NCBI GenBank assembly: GCA_036274895.1
Contig: DASUEU010000037.1
Span: 62,001 to 126,000, forward strand
Reading direction: 5' to 3'
Source: CALMKX01 sp036274895
GTDB lineage: Bacteria; Acidobacteriota; Thermoanaerobaculia; Multivoradales; SZUA-115
Length of the DNA stretch: 64,000 bases
Both the position numbers and the translations under genes were made by a program. The notes under the pieces were generated by a model. That model did not search any database, had not been told where the DNA came from, and saw only the letters and a program-made list of their open reading frames with translations. Shown here one piece after another: positions 25,785-33,949 of the stretch; within the stretch, counting starts at the first letter, position 1; the number at the start of each line of letters is the position of its first letter.

Positions 25785-27991
25785 CGCCAGGAGATCTCCA
25801 CGAAGTCGAGCACGGCGCCGTTGGGCAGAGGGGCGGAGGAGGAGGCCGGGAAGACCAGGCGTAGCGGCTCCCCGGCCGGCCACTCTTGCTCGGGGAGGTC
25901 GATCCGCTGGTAGCCCTCGCGATCGGCCAGCTCGAAGGTGACCAGGCGTCGATCCCCGGCCCACAGCTCGAGGATCGCTCCGCTCGGGTGGTGGCGAACC
26001 AGCTGCACCTCGACGGCGAGGGTGGCACGCCGGCCGCCCGCCACCACCGGCGCCGTGAGCTCCTCCCCCTCGCGCAAGACCCAGCTGCCGCGGAAGCGGG
26101 TGCGATCGATCACCCAGGCGTCGGGATGGAGGTGGCCCCCGGTCTTGATCACCGCGGGATCCTCGAGCTCGATGCGCCGCGTCGGCAGCTCGAGGGCCGC
26201 CACCGGCACGAGCAGGGCCATGGCGACGAGGGCCGCCCCGCCCCAGAGGGCCGGAGGACCGAAGCGTCGCCGCGGGAAGCGCCAGAGCAGGGGAACCAGC
26301 ACCACGGTCACGAGGGGCCAGATCCAGGTCGCCGGCCGTGCCCGCACCGAGCTGGGAAAGAGCCGGGCCACGTCGGCGGACAACCAGCGGGAAAGGTGAT
26401 CGAGCAAATAGGTTCTGCCATCCGCGAAGTTGTACGTCCAGCCGGGCGTCACCACCCAGAGCAGGGTCAGCACCAGGGTCAGCAGCCCCAGCCCGGCGGC
26501 GAGAGTGCGGGCGCCGAAACGCCGCCTCTCGGCGAGGGCCGGCACCAGGGCGATCGCCAGCAGGGGGAGGGCCACCAGGGCGTAGCGGAAGGGCGGCGAC
26601 CAGCCGCCGTACCACTCCGAGCGCGGCACCACGATCGCCATGTAGGGGCCGACGAAGACGGCGAGGTCGAGGAGCAGTCCCCGGTGTCGGGCGAAGAGTG
26701 TCGGGACGGCGGGCAGCAGCACCAGCCAGAGGGGCGCGCAGGCGAAGAGCCCGAAAGCGACGTCCCAGAACAGGCCGCTGCCGCCCAGGAGGTACTGCCG
26801 CACGGTGTAGTGGTGAAGCTCCACTTCCTGCCAGGAGTGGATCTTGAGCGGGTTGCCGAAAATCAGGCGATTGTGGAGCAGGATCCCACCGGCGAGCGCC
26901 CCGAGCGCGCCACCTAGGGCGAGCAAAGGGCGCCAAGGCCGGCCGGCATGCCACCAGGCGAGGGCCACGAGAGGCGCGGCGAGCAGCATGAAGCGGATCT
27001 TGAGCAGCGGCAGCAGGGCAACCGCCACGGCGATCACCCACCAGAGCCGGGCCCTTTCGGTGCGCCAGGGGGAGAGGCTGTCGCCGTTCGCCCCGGGCAG
27101 GCGGTTGATGGCGTCGAGAGCGACCAGGGCGAGCAGGGCGGCCGGCACCTCCACCCAGATCTCGTAGCTGTAGAGCAGCAAGGGAGGGCCCAGGGCCAGC
27201 AGGCCGTAGGCCATCAGGGCCTCCCCGGGACGATCCGGCACGTAGCGGGCTGCCAGCCGCAAGGTGAACCAGGCCACCGCCGCGGTCAGCAGGGCCATCA
27301 CCGCCAACGCCCCGAGCTTGCCACCTACGGCATAGGCCGGGGCCAGCATCAAGGGCAAGAGGGCGTTGTGCCGCGAGTAGCGCTCGCCGTGCTTGCCCTC
27401 AGGGTCGCCGGGTTGAGGCTCCATGGGCCGATCGAGGAAGCCGCGCCAGTCCCCGTTGCGGTAGTTGTTCGACAGCTCGGCGTCGAGGTCGTGGACGAGG
27501 CTGTGGGTGATCAGCAGATACCAGGGCTCGTCGCCGTCCGGAGGGCGGTGCTCGGTGGACCACGGCAGCAGCGCCAGGTAGACGAGCAGCGGCAACAAGA
27601 GGAAGAGGGCGGAGGGGCGGTCCGGCAGCCTGGTGCCCAGCAGGGGCCGCCACGCCACCAGCCGGCGAGCGCCCCAGGCGAGCAGCAGCAAGGCGAAACC
27701 CGCGGCGATCGGCTCCTCGGTGCGGTCGAAGGGCAGGCGATCGCGCACCAGGACGGCCACCACCAACCCGATGAGGGCGGCCCGCTCGAAGGCCCTGGGC
27801 AAGAGCCCCACCCGCCGAGCCCCTGCCCGCTCGGCCCGGCGCGACAGCTCGGCGAAGCCTGCGACCCAGAGGGGCAGCAGGTTGAGGGTCGAGGTGAAGG
27901 GATCCCCCGCGGGCAGCAGTCCCGAGCTCGCCACCCCCCAGCTGGCGAGCCCGCCGAGCACCAGCCGTGACACCGTCCTCACGGTGCTCAC
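25781..27991 (-). CDS. Large polytopic membrane protein, GT-C glycosyltransferase-like
   Basis: A protein of 736 residues from the GTG at 27991, whose GTGA overlaps the upstream stop. About twelve hydrophobic helices fill residues 10-560. After the first few helices is a long loop with PPDGDEPWYLLITHSLVHDL, the acidic first-loop motif position of GT-C enzymes such as ArnT and the PMT family, and later a segment MAIVVPRSEWYGGWSPPFRY. The last 140 residues form a soluble beta-rich domain (ATLAVEVQLVRHHPSGAILE). It likely transfers a sugar from a polyprenyl carrier outside the inner membrane, or helps assemble the exopolysaccharide. The family call is by architecture and is moderate. Confidence 0.7.
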   Translation of the reverse strand: MSTVRTVSRLVLGGLASWGVASSGLLPAGDPFTSTLNLLPLWVAGFAELSRRAERAGARRVGLLPRAFERAALIGLVVAVLVRDRLPFDRTEEPIAAGFALLLLAWGARRLVAWRPLLGTRLPDRPSALFLLLPLLVYLALLPWSTEHRPPDGDEPWYLLITHSLVHDLDAELSNNYRNGDWRGFLDRPMEPQPGDPEGKHGERYSRHNALLPLMLAPAYAVGGKLGALAVMALLTAAVAWFTLRLAARYVPDRPGEALMAYGLLALGPPLLLYSYEIWVEVPAALLALVALDAINRLPGANGDSLSPWRTERARLWWVIAVAVALLPLLKIRFMLLAAPLVALAWWHAGRPWRPLLALGGALGALAGGILLHNRLIFGNPLKIHSWQEVELHHYTVRQYLLGGSGLFWDVAFGLFACAPLWLVLLPAVPTLFARHRGLLLDLAVFVGPYMAIVVPRSEWYGGWSPPFRYALVALPLLAIALVPALAERRRFGARTLAAGLGLLTLVLTLLWVVTPGWTYNFADGRTYLLDHLSRWLSADVARLFPSSVRARPATWIWPLVTVVLVPLLWRFPRRRFGPPALWGGAALVAMALLVPVAALELPTRRIELEDPAVIKTGGHLHPDAWVIDRTRFRGSWVLREGEELTAPVVAGGRRATLAVEVQLVRHHPSGAILELWAGDRRLVTFELADREGYQRIDLPEQEWPAGEPLRLVFPASSSAPLPNGAVLDFVEISWR

Positions 27992-29676
27992 GGCCGGAGC
28001 TCCACTCGATAGAAGACCACCGCGGTCGCGGCCGGCAGGCCCACCTCTCGTGCCACCTCCAGCCGAGCCAGGGGCGCCGCCGCCGGCAGCTGCCAGTGAA
28101 CCCGGTAGACCTCGGCGAACACCTCGGCGGTGGGCTCGAGCCGCGCCCGGAACGGCGGCGGGGCGAGGAAGCCCGGGCGCAAGGCCACGTCCGGGCGGCG
28201 GGCGGCCCACTCTGCGGTGTCCTCCCCGGCGCGAAGCTGGCGCGTCCAGCGCCGCCCGTCGACGGTCTCGACCGAGACCGACGCCACGGGCGCTCCAGCA
28301 GGCAGCTCCGCGGCGTGGACCAGGTGAGTATCGACCACCACCGCCGAGGCCAGCCGCCCGCCAAGCTCCGCGCTCTCGTGGGGGCGGCTCTGGTCAAGCA
28401 CCGCGATGTCGTGGGCGAGAAGCGGGAAGGGTGAGGGTGGCAGGGAAGCCATCACCGCTGCTCCGGCGAGCCCCGAGACCGCTAGGGCCGCCGCCGGCAG
28501 GGCTCCCGCACCGGCGCGCCGGAGCACCACGGCCAGCAGCGTGGCGGCGAGCGCCACCGCCAGGGCCGGCAGCCATCCGGGCGGCCATCCGGACAGGGCG
28601 ACGAGGTCGGCCAGCGGCGCGTCCCGCAGCCAGGGGTAGGAGGCGAGCAAGGCCGTGCCGGTAGCCGTCAGGCCAAGCCAGGCTCCGGCCACGGCTGCCC
28701 GCGCTCCCTCTCGCGGTAGCGCCAACCCGGCGAGGGCCAGGGGTGCCGCGAGGCAAGCCGGGCCCGGCACCACCCGCGCCGCCACCACGGAGAGCAAGAG
28801 GGCCAGGCCCGCGCGCTGCCACTGGCCCCGCGGGGGAAAGGCGACCCAGGGGGCGAGCAATGGTAGCCAGGCCACGATGGCGAACGCCTCCCGCCAGCCG
28901 GTGACCGGCACCACCAGCGCCAGCAACAGGCCCAACCCGGCCGCCAGGCCCGAGGCGAAGAAGCCACTTGGGGATAGGCCCGCCAGCACGGCCAGGCCCG
29001 CCGCCCGCGTCTCGCCGCCAAGCGGGGCCAACGCCACGGCCAGGGCAGCGAGACGGCGTCGGCGGGGCACCTCCGGGTCGATCGCCTCGCCGAGGCCAGC
29101 CAATGCCACCAAGGTCAGGGTGACCGTGAGGCCCCACCCCGAAGCAGGCAGCGCCGGCACCAGGGCTGCCGCCAGGGCCGGGGGCGCACCGTAGCGCCGT
29201 GCCAACAGGGCCGCCGCCAGAGCGACACCCACGGGCAGAGCCGCCAGCAGTCCCAGGGCGGAGAGCGATGCCGTCGCGCCGACCAGACGCTCGCCCCGAA
29301 ACAGGAGCTGGGCGCCGAACGCGACGGGCAGAAAGAAGGCCAGGAGATCGGGCAAGCGCCGAGCTCCCTGGTCGAGACGGCGGAGCGCCAAGACCACCGC
29401 CGCAGCGAAGCCCAAGACCAGGACCGCCAGCACCGAGGCGGCGCGGCCCGGCCCGTCGAGGGGTAGCACCCAGAGCAGAGTCACGGCGAGCGGCGCGACC
29501 CCGGCCGCGACTCCGGGGGCGAGCAGGGCGCTCGATGCGACGACCAACGAGGCGAGCAGGCCGAGGAAGCGGGTCTCGACGGCGATATCGGGGGCCTGGA
29601 AGCCCGCCCACACCTGACCGGCGGCCAGGACCGCACCGCCGAGGGCGATCGCCGCCGCAACTCGCACTGCCCGCAT
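27988..29676 (-). CDS. Polytopic membrane protein of unknown function
   Basis: A 562-residue protein extremely rich in Ala, Leu, Val and Gly, with roughly thirteen membrane helices to about residue 410, then a soluble C-terminal domain of about 130 residues (VVVDTHLVHAAELPAGAPVA, later WTRQLRAGEDTAEWAARRPD) ending in a beta-strand-like FYRVELRP. I do not recognise a family; the overall plan (membrane part plus C-terminal sugar-binding-like beta domain) matches its neighbour. It is the first gene of the six-gene coupled run to 21813 and diverges from the YfhO-type gene across 48 bp. Confidence 0.65.
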   Translation of the reverse strand: MRAVRVAAAIALGGAVLAAGQVWAGFQAPDIAVETRFLGLLASLVVASSALLAPGVAAGVAPLAVTLLWVLPLDGPGRAASVLAVLVLGFAAAVVLALRRLDQGARRLPDLLAFFLPVAFGAQLLFRGERLVGATASLSALGLLAALPVGVALAAALLARRYGAPPALAAALVPALPASGWGLTVTLTLVALAGLGEAIDPEVPRRRRLAALAVALAPLGGETRAAGLAVLAGLSPSGFFASGLAAGLGLLLALVVPVTGWREAFAIVAWLPLLAPWVAFPPRGQWQRAGLALLLSVVAARVVPGPACLAAPLALAGLALPREGARAAVAGAWLGLTATGTALLASYPWLRDAPLADLVALSGWPPGWLPALAVALAATLLAVVLRRAGAGALPAAALAVSGLAGAAVMASLPPSPFPLLAHDIAVLDQSRPHESAELGGRLASAVVVDTHLVHAAELPAGAPVASVSVETVDGRRWTRQLRAGEDTAEWAARRPDVALRPGFLAPPPFRARLEPTAEVFAEVYRVHWQLPAAAPLARLEVAREVGLPAATAVVFYRVELRP

Positions 29677-29724
29677 GGCCGGCGATGATACTTCGCTCTG
29701 CTATCTTGCCTTCCGGAGCCCCCC

Positions 29725-31893
29725 GTGAACGCGGCCCTGCCCGTCCTCGTCGCCCTCTCCCTCGCCGGGCTCTGCTTCCGGCGGCACGAGGTGGCGCGCG
29801 CCTGGGTGGTGGTCGGTCTCGCCGCCACCGCTCTCCTGCTGCCGGTGCTGTGGCTCCCTGACGGCGTCCCCAGCCCCTCGGGCACCCTGGGGCGGCTCTC
29901 GCCGTGGCAGGGCACGGTCGAGCCCGATGGTATGGGGGATCTGCTCGACGTCACCTTCAAGATCGAGCCGTGGCTCCTGTTCGTTCGCGAGGAGCTGCGC
30001 GCTGGCCGCCTGCCCTTCTGGAACCCCCACCAGTTCGCGGGCCACCCCCTGTGGGCCAACGGCCAGGCCGGCCCTCTCTTCCCCTTCCACCTGCTGTTCA
30101 GCTTCCTGCCCCTGCCCTTGGGCTGGATTCTGTTGCCCTGGCTGCGGTTGGTGACCGCCGGAATGGGCGCCTACCTCCTCGCCCGCGAGCTCCGGACCAG
30201 CCACCAGGGGGGCCTGCTCGCAGCTCTGCTGTTCTGCCTGACCGGCCGGCTGGTGGCGTTCCTGCTCTTCCCCATGGCGAACGCGCTGGCCCTGGTGCCG
30301 TGGGCCTTCTTCTTCGTCGAGCGGCTCGCCCGGGGAGGCCGAGGAGTTCGGGGCCTCGCCGTGATCAGCGCTCTCCAGCTCCTGGCCGGCCATCCGGAGA
30401 CAGCCGTCTACACCGCCCTCGTCTCGGCCGTCTACCTGGGCGTCCGCAGGGCCGAGCCTCTGGTGGCGACCTGGCTGCGCTGGGGGGCCGGGTGGGGCCT
30501 GGGCGCTCTCCTGGCCGCGGTGGAGGTGGTGCCGGTCGTGCTCCACTTGACCCAGACCAGCCGTTTTCACGACCTCGCCCCGGGCCCTCCGCTCTCCACG
30601 GTCGAGACGGGCGCGCTGCTGCTGCGCTTCCTCCTCCCCGATGCCTGGGGCCACGTGGGGGACGCCAGCCACTTCGGCCCTCTGCCCTTCGTCGCCACCA
30701 CGGTCTACGCCGGCGCCCTGACCCTGCCTCTGGCTGCCGCAGCCCTGGCCTCCTGGCAGCAAGACCGGACGGTGCAGGCCCTTGGAGCAGCCGGCCTCTT
30801 CGGCCTGGCCGCCGCCGTCGGCTTACCCGGCCTCCATCAGGCCCTGGGGGCCTTGCCCCTGGTGGGCAAGGGTGTGCACCACTACCTCCTGCTGGGCACC
30901 GTGTTGGCTCTTGCCCTGCTCGCGGCGGTCGGCTTCGACCGCTGGCGTGCCGGCCACGGGCAGGGCCTCCTCGCCGGTGGCGCGCTGGTCGGCTTGGGGC
31001 TCGCCTGGGGCTGGTGGGCTCTCGGGGGTGAGTGGATCGAGCGCGGCTTGATCGGTCGCCAGCTCGGATGGACGGCCCTGCTCGGTGTGGTGGCGATCGG
31101 GCTCCCGGCCTCCCTTCGGCTCGGGGCGGATCGAAGGGGGAGGTGGGCAGCGGCCGTGCTGGTCGTCGCTGCTGCGGACCTGCTCTTCGCCCACTCCCGC
31201 TCGGTGCCCGCCCTCGCCGCGGCCGAGCTCCACCCAGAGACCCCCGCCCTCGCCTTCCTCCAGGGCCGGGCCGGGCGGGTGGCCGGCGTCGACCTCGCCC
31301 TCCGGCCCAACACCGCCACCGTCCACGGGCTCCTGGACCTGCGGGGCGACGACAGCACCAAGCTCGCCCGCTTCGAGCGGTTCTGGGCCCGCGAGCTGGG
31401 CGAAGGCCACGCCACGGACTTCCGGACCCTCAGCCGCTGGCAGAGCCCCTGGCTGGATGAGCTGGGCGTGCGTTGGGTGCTGGCCGCTCCGGGGGCGAGC
31501 GCTCAGGACCCGGCGTGGACCGTCGCCTACCGCGCCGCAGACGCCGTGGTCTTCGAGCGCCCGAATGCCCTGCCCCTGATGCGCCTGGAGCCGCCGGAAG
31601 CGGGCCGGCTCGAGGTTCTAGGCGCCGCGCCGGGGCACCGGGAGATCGCCCTGGATCTCACCCTGCCGGCCCGGCTGGTGGTGGCCGAGAGCTGGGATCG
31701 CGGTTGGCGGGCCTGGGTGGATGGCCGGGGTGCCCAGGTCCTGCCGCATCGGGACCTCGTGGTCGGAATCGACCTCCAGCCCGGCCAGCACCGCCTCCGG
31801 CTCCGCTACCGGCCCTACGGCTTCTCTCTCGGAATCACCCTCTCGCTGCTGGGCCTGACCCTGCTGCTGTCCGTGGCCCGCCGGGCCGGGTAG
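29725..31893 (+). CDS. YfhO-family membrane protein
   Basis: A 722-residue protein from a GTG start with about twelve membrane helices and a C-terminal soluble domain. The N-terminal extracytoplasmic loop (VTFKIEPWLLFVREELRAGR, LPFWNPHQFAGHPLWANGQA) is the hallmark of YfhO/GT-C-like proteins, some of which act in lipoteichoic-acid glycosylation. The C-terminal 150 residues include VVAESWDRGWRAWVDGRGAQ, a typical YfhO tail. It is divergent from the exopolysaccharide operon and 10 bp upstream of serS, with which it may be co-transcribed. Function in surface glycan decoration is inferred. Confidence 0.8.
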   Translation: MNAALPVLVALSLAGLCFRRHEVARAWVVVGLAATALLLPVLWLPDGVPSPSGTLGRLSPWQGTVEPDGMGDLLDVTFKIEPWLLFVREELRAGRLPFWNPHQFAGHPLWANGQAGPLFPFHLLFSFLPLPLGWILLPWLRLVTAGMGAYLLARELRTSHQGGLLAALLFCLTGRLVAFLLFPMANALALVPWAFFFVERLARGGRGVRGLAVISALQLLAGHPETAVYTALVSAVYLGVRRAEPLVATWLRWGAGWGLGALLAAVEVVPVVLHLTQTSRFHDLAPGPPLSTVETGALLLRFLLPDAWGHVGDASHFGPLPFVATTVYAGALTLPLAAAALASWQQDRTVQALGAAGLFGLAAAVGLPGLHQALGALPLVGKGVHHYLLLGTVLALALLAAVGFDRWRAGHGQGLLAGGALVGLGLAWGWWALGGEWIERGLIGRQLGWTALLGVVAIGLPASLRLGADRRGRWAAAVLVVAAADLLFAHSRSVPALAAAELHPETPALAFLQGRAGRVAGVDLALRPNTATVHGLLDLRGDDSTKLARFERFWARELGEGHATDFRTLSRWQSPWLDELGVRWVLAAPGASAQDPAWTVAYRAADAVVFERPNALPLMRLEPPEAGRLEVLGAAPGHREIALDLTLPARLVVAESWDRGWRAWVDGRGAQVLPHRDLVVGIDLQPGQHRLRLRYRPYGFSLGITLSLLGLTLLLSVARRAG

Positions 31894-31903
31894 ACTTCCT
31901 GCC

Positions 31904-33187
31904 ATGCTCTCCCGTGACCTGTTGCGCACCGCGCCCGACCTCGTTCGTACCGGCTTCGCTCACCGCGGCGCCGACACCGGCAACCTCGACACCTGGCTCT
32001 CCCTCGACGCCGAGCGCCGCTCGCTCCTGGTCGAGGTGGAGGACGCCAAGCGCCGCCGCAACGAGGCCTCGAAGGCGATCGGCGAGATCAAGCGCACGGG
32101 GGGCGACGCCGCGGCCGAGATCGCCGCCGTGGCCGCGCTCAAAGGGACCATCGAGGTTGGCGAGGCGCGGCTGGCCGAGATCGACGTGGCCCTGGCCGAC
32201 CTGGAGCTCTCCTTCCCCAACCTGCCCCACGACAGCGTGCCGGTGGGCAGGGACGAGACGGCCAACCGCTGCGAGCGAGTGGTGGGCGAGCCGCGACGTT
32301 TCGACTTTCCGCCCAAGGCCCACTGGGACCTCGGTCCGGCCCTGGGCATCCTCGACTTCGAGCGCGGCGCCAAGGTCACCGGTGCCCGCTTCACCGTGTC
32401 CTGGCGCGAGGCCGCCCTGCTCGAGCGGGGTTTGATCAGCTTCATGCTCGACCTCCACACCCGCGAGCACGGCTACACCGAGGTGCTGCCCCCCTTCATC
32501 GTCAATGCGGACTCCCTGCGCGGCACCGGCCAGCTGCCCAAGTTCGAGCAGGACCTCTTCCACCTCGAGGGCTTCCCCTACTACCTGGTGCCCACGGCCG
32601 AGGTGCCGCTCACCAACCTCCATCGCGACGAGATCCTCGACGAGGAGACCCTACCCCGCCGCATGACCGCCTACACTCCCTGCTTCCGCAGCGAGGCGGG
32701 GTCCCACGGCCGGGACGTGCGCGGCCTGATCCGCCAGCACCAGTTCAACAAGGTGGAGCTGGTGAGCCTGGCTCCCCCGGAGACCAGCCTCGACGAGCTG
32801 GAGCGGATGACCGCGTGCGCCGAGCAGGTGCTGATCCGCCTGGGCCTGCCCTACCGGGTGATGTGCCTGTCGACGGGCGACATGGGCTTTGCCGCCACCA
32901 AGACCTACGACCTCGAGGTCTGGCTGCCGGGCCAGAACGCCTACCGAGAGATCTCCTCTTGCTCGAACTGCGGCGACTTCCAGGCGCGGCGGGCCAACCT
33001 GCGCTTCCGGCCGGCCGACGCCGGCAAGCCCCGGCATCTGCACAGCCTGAACGGCTCGGGGCTGGCGGTGGGGCGGACGTTGATCGCGATCCTCGAGAAC
33101 TACCAGCAGGAGGACGGCTCGGTCACCATCCCCGAGGCCCTGCGGCCCTGGGTCGGTGACCTCGAGCGCATCGCACCCCGGGGCTGA
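31904..33187 (+). CDS. serS: Seryl-tRNA synthetase
   Basis: A 427-residue class II synthetase that charges tRNA-Ser. The N-terminal coiled-coil arm (residues about 25-105, ERRSLLVEVEDAKRRRNEAS) contacts the long variable arm of the tRNA. Motif 2 is FRSEAGSHGRDVRGLIRQHQ and motif 3 is GSGLAVGRTLIAILENYQQE; TAEVPLTNLHRDEIL is the serine-site strand. Length matches the bacterial enzyme. A tRNA-Ser(TGA) gene follows 29 bp later and a second tRNA-Ser lies 4.8 kb on, so synthetase and substrate are physically grouped. Confidence 0.97.
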   Translation: MLSRDLLRTAPDLVRTGFAHRGADTGNLDTWLSLDAERRSLLVEVEDAKRRRNEASKAIGEIKRTGGDAAAEIAAVAALKGTIEVGEARLAEIDVALADLELSFPNLPHDSVPVGRDETANRCERVVGEPRRFDFPPKAHWDLGPALGILDFERGAKVTGARFTVSWREAALLERGLISFMLDLHTREHGYTEVLPPFIVNADSLRGTGQLPKFEQDLFHLEGFPYYLVPTAEVPLTNLHRDEILDEETLPRRMTAYTPCFRSEAGSHGRDVRGLIRQHQFNKVELVSLAPPETSLDELERMTACAEQVLIRLGLPYRVMCLSTGDMGFAATKTYDLEVWLPGQNAYREISSCSNCGDFQARRANLRFRPADAGKPRHLHSLNGSGLAVGRTLIAILENYQQEDGSVTIPEALRPWVGDLERIAPRG

Positions 33188-33216
33188 TCCTGTAATCTAG
33201 GGGCTCGCCTTCCCGC

Positions 33217-33306
33217 GGAGGGGTGGCTGAGCGGTTGAAAGCAGCGGTCTTGAAAACCGCCGACGGTTCACGCCGTCCGTGGGTTCGAATCCCACCCCCT
33301 CCGCCA
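33217..33306 (+). tRNA. tRNA-Ser (TGA)
   Basis: A 90-nt class II tRNA. The acceptor GGAGGGG pairs with CCCCTCC, followed by discriminator G and an encoded CCA. The anticodon loop CTTGAAA gives anticodon TGA. There is a long variable arm (GACGGTTCACGCCGTC) and a T-arm GTGGG-TTCGAAT-CCCAC. It lies 29 bp after serS. A weak TGTAAT box is at 33191. Confidence 0.97.
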
Positions 33307-33382
33307 ATTCGATGTGGACCAGGCGGGCCTATAATCCACTGACAGTCCATGGATTGACACGACCAGCCAAGGGCAAGCGCAG

Positions 33383-33949
33383 ATGGCCGTCCTGGAGCAA
33401 GGCGAACGCAGAAAGTTCACGGCGGAGGAGGTCGTGCTCATGCTCGAAAGGGGAATCCTCGACGAGGACGAGCCGGTCGAGCTGCTCGAAGGAGATCTCG
33501 TCCTGATGAGCCCGCAGAGCCCCAGGCACAGCGTAACGACCGAAGAGATCGCCGGAATCCTCCAGACGGTATTCGGGGCCGGCTTCTTCGTGCTCCGGCA
33601 CTCTTCGATCAAGCTCTCCGCCGAGAGTCTCCCCGAGCCGGATGTGACGGTGGTTCGCGGAGCCGCTCGCGACTTTCGCAGCCGGTACGCAGAGCCTCTC
33701 GACATCGCTCTCGTGGTCGAGATCTCAAGCAGCACCCGGCTCAAGGACCGCCGCAAGGCAACCCTCTACGCTCGCGCCGGCATCGCCTGCTACTGGCTGG
33801 TCGATCTCGACCAGAACCGGCTCGAGGTGCGTTCTGGCCTGCGATCGGAAGGGGAATATGGCTTGGTGCAGATCCTCGACCCTGGTGAGCGCGTGCAGGT
33901 GCCTGGGACGGGCCAGGAGGTCGAGGTCAACGACGTTCTGGGCCTCTAG
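33383..33949 (+). CDS. Uma2-family (DUF820) restriction-like endonuclease protein
   Basis: A 188-residue protein of the Uma2/DUF820 family, which has a PD-(D/E)xK nuclease fold and is widespread with unclear role, often in mobile or accessory regions. The core is EPDVTVVRGAARDFRSRY, then IALVVEISSSTRLKDRRKAT (acidic and Lys catalytic elements), then GIACYWLVDLDQNRLEV. It sits directly after tRNA-Ser(TGA), a common insertion spot. Its TAG stop overlaps the convergent tkt stop in a shared CTAG. Confidence 0.9.
   Translation: MAVLEQGERRKFTAEEVVLMLERGILDEDEPVELLEGDLVLMSPQSPRHSVTTEEIAGILQTVFGAGFFVLRHSSIKLSAESLPEPDVTVVRGAARDFRSRYAEPLDIALVVEISSSTRLKDRRKATLYARAGIACYWLVDLDQNRLEVRSGLRSEGEYGLVQILDPGERVQVPGTGQEVEVNDVLGL

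Noticed and set aside
25785..27041. N-terminal extension of the GT2 at 24876
   Set aside because: It is an alternative frame of the membrane-protein gene at 25781-27991; the true start is the GTGA overlap at 25784.
29701..30762. Minus-strand open frame of 353 codons inside the YfhO-type gene
   Set aside because: Gln/Glu/Gly-rich antisense composition with no motif; the plus-strand frame has clear membrane segments and family motifs.
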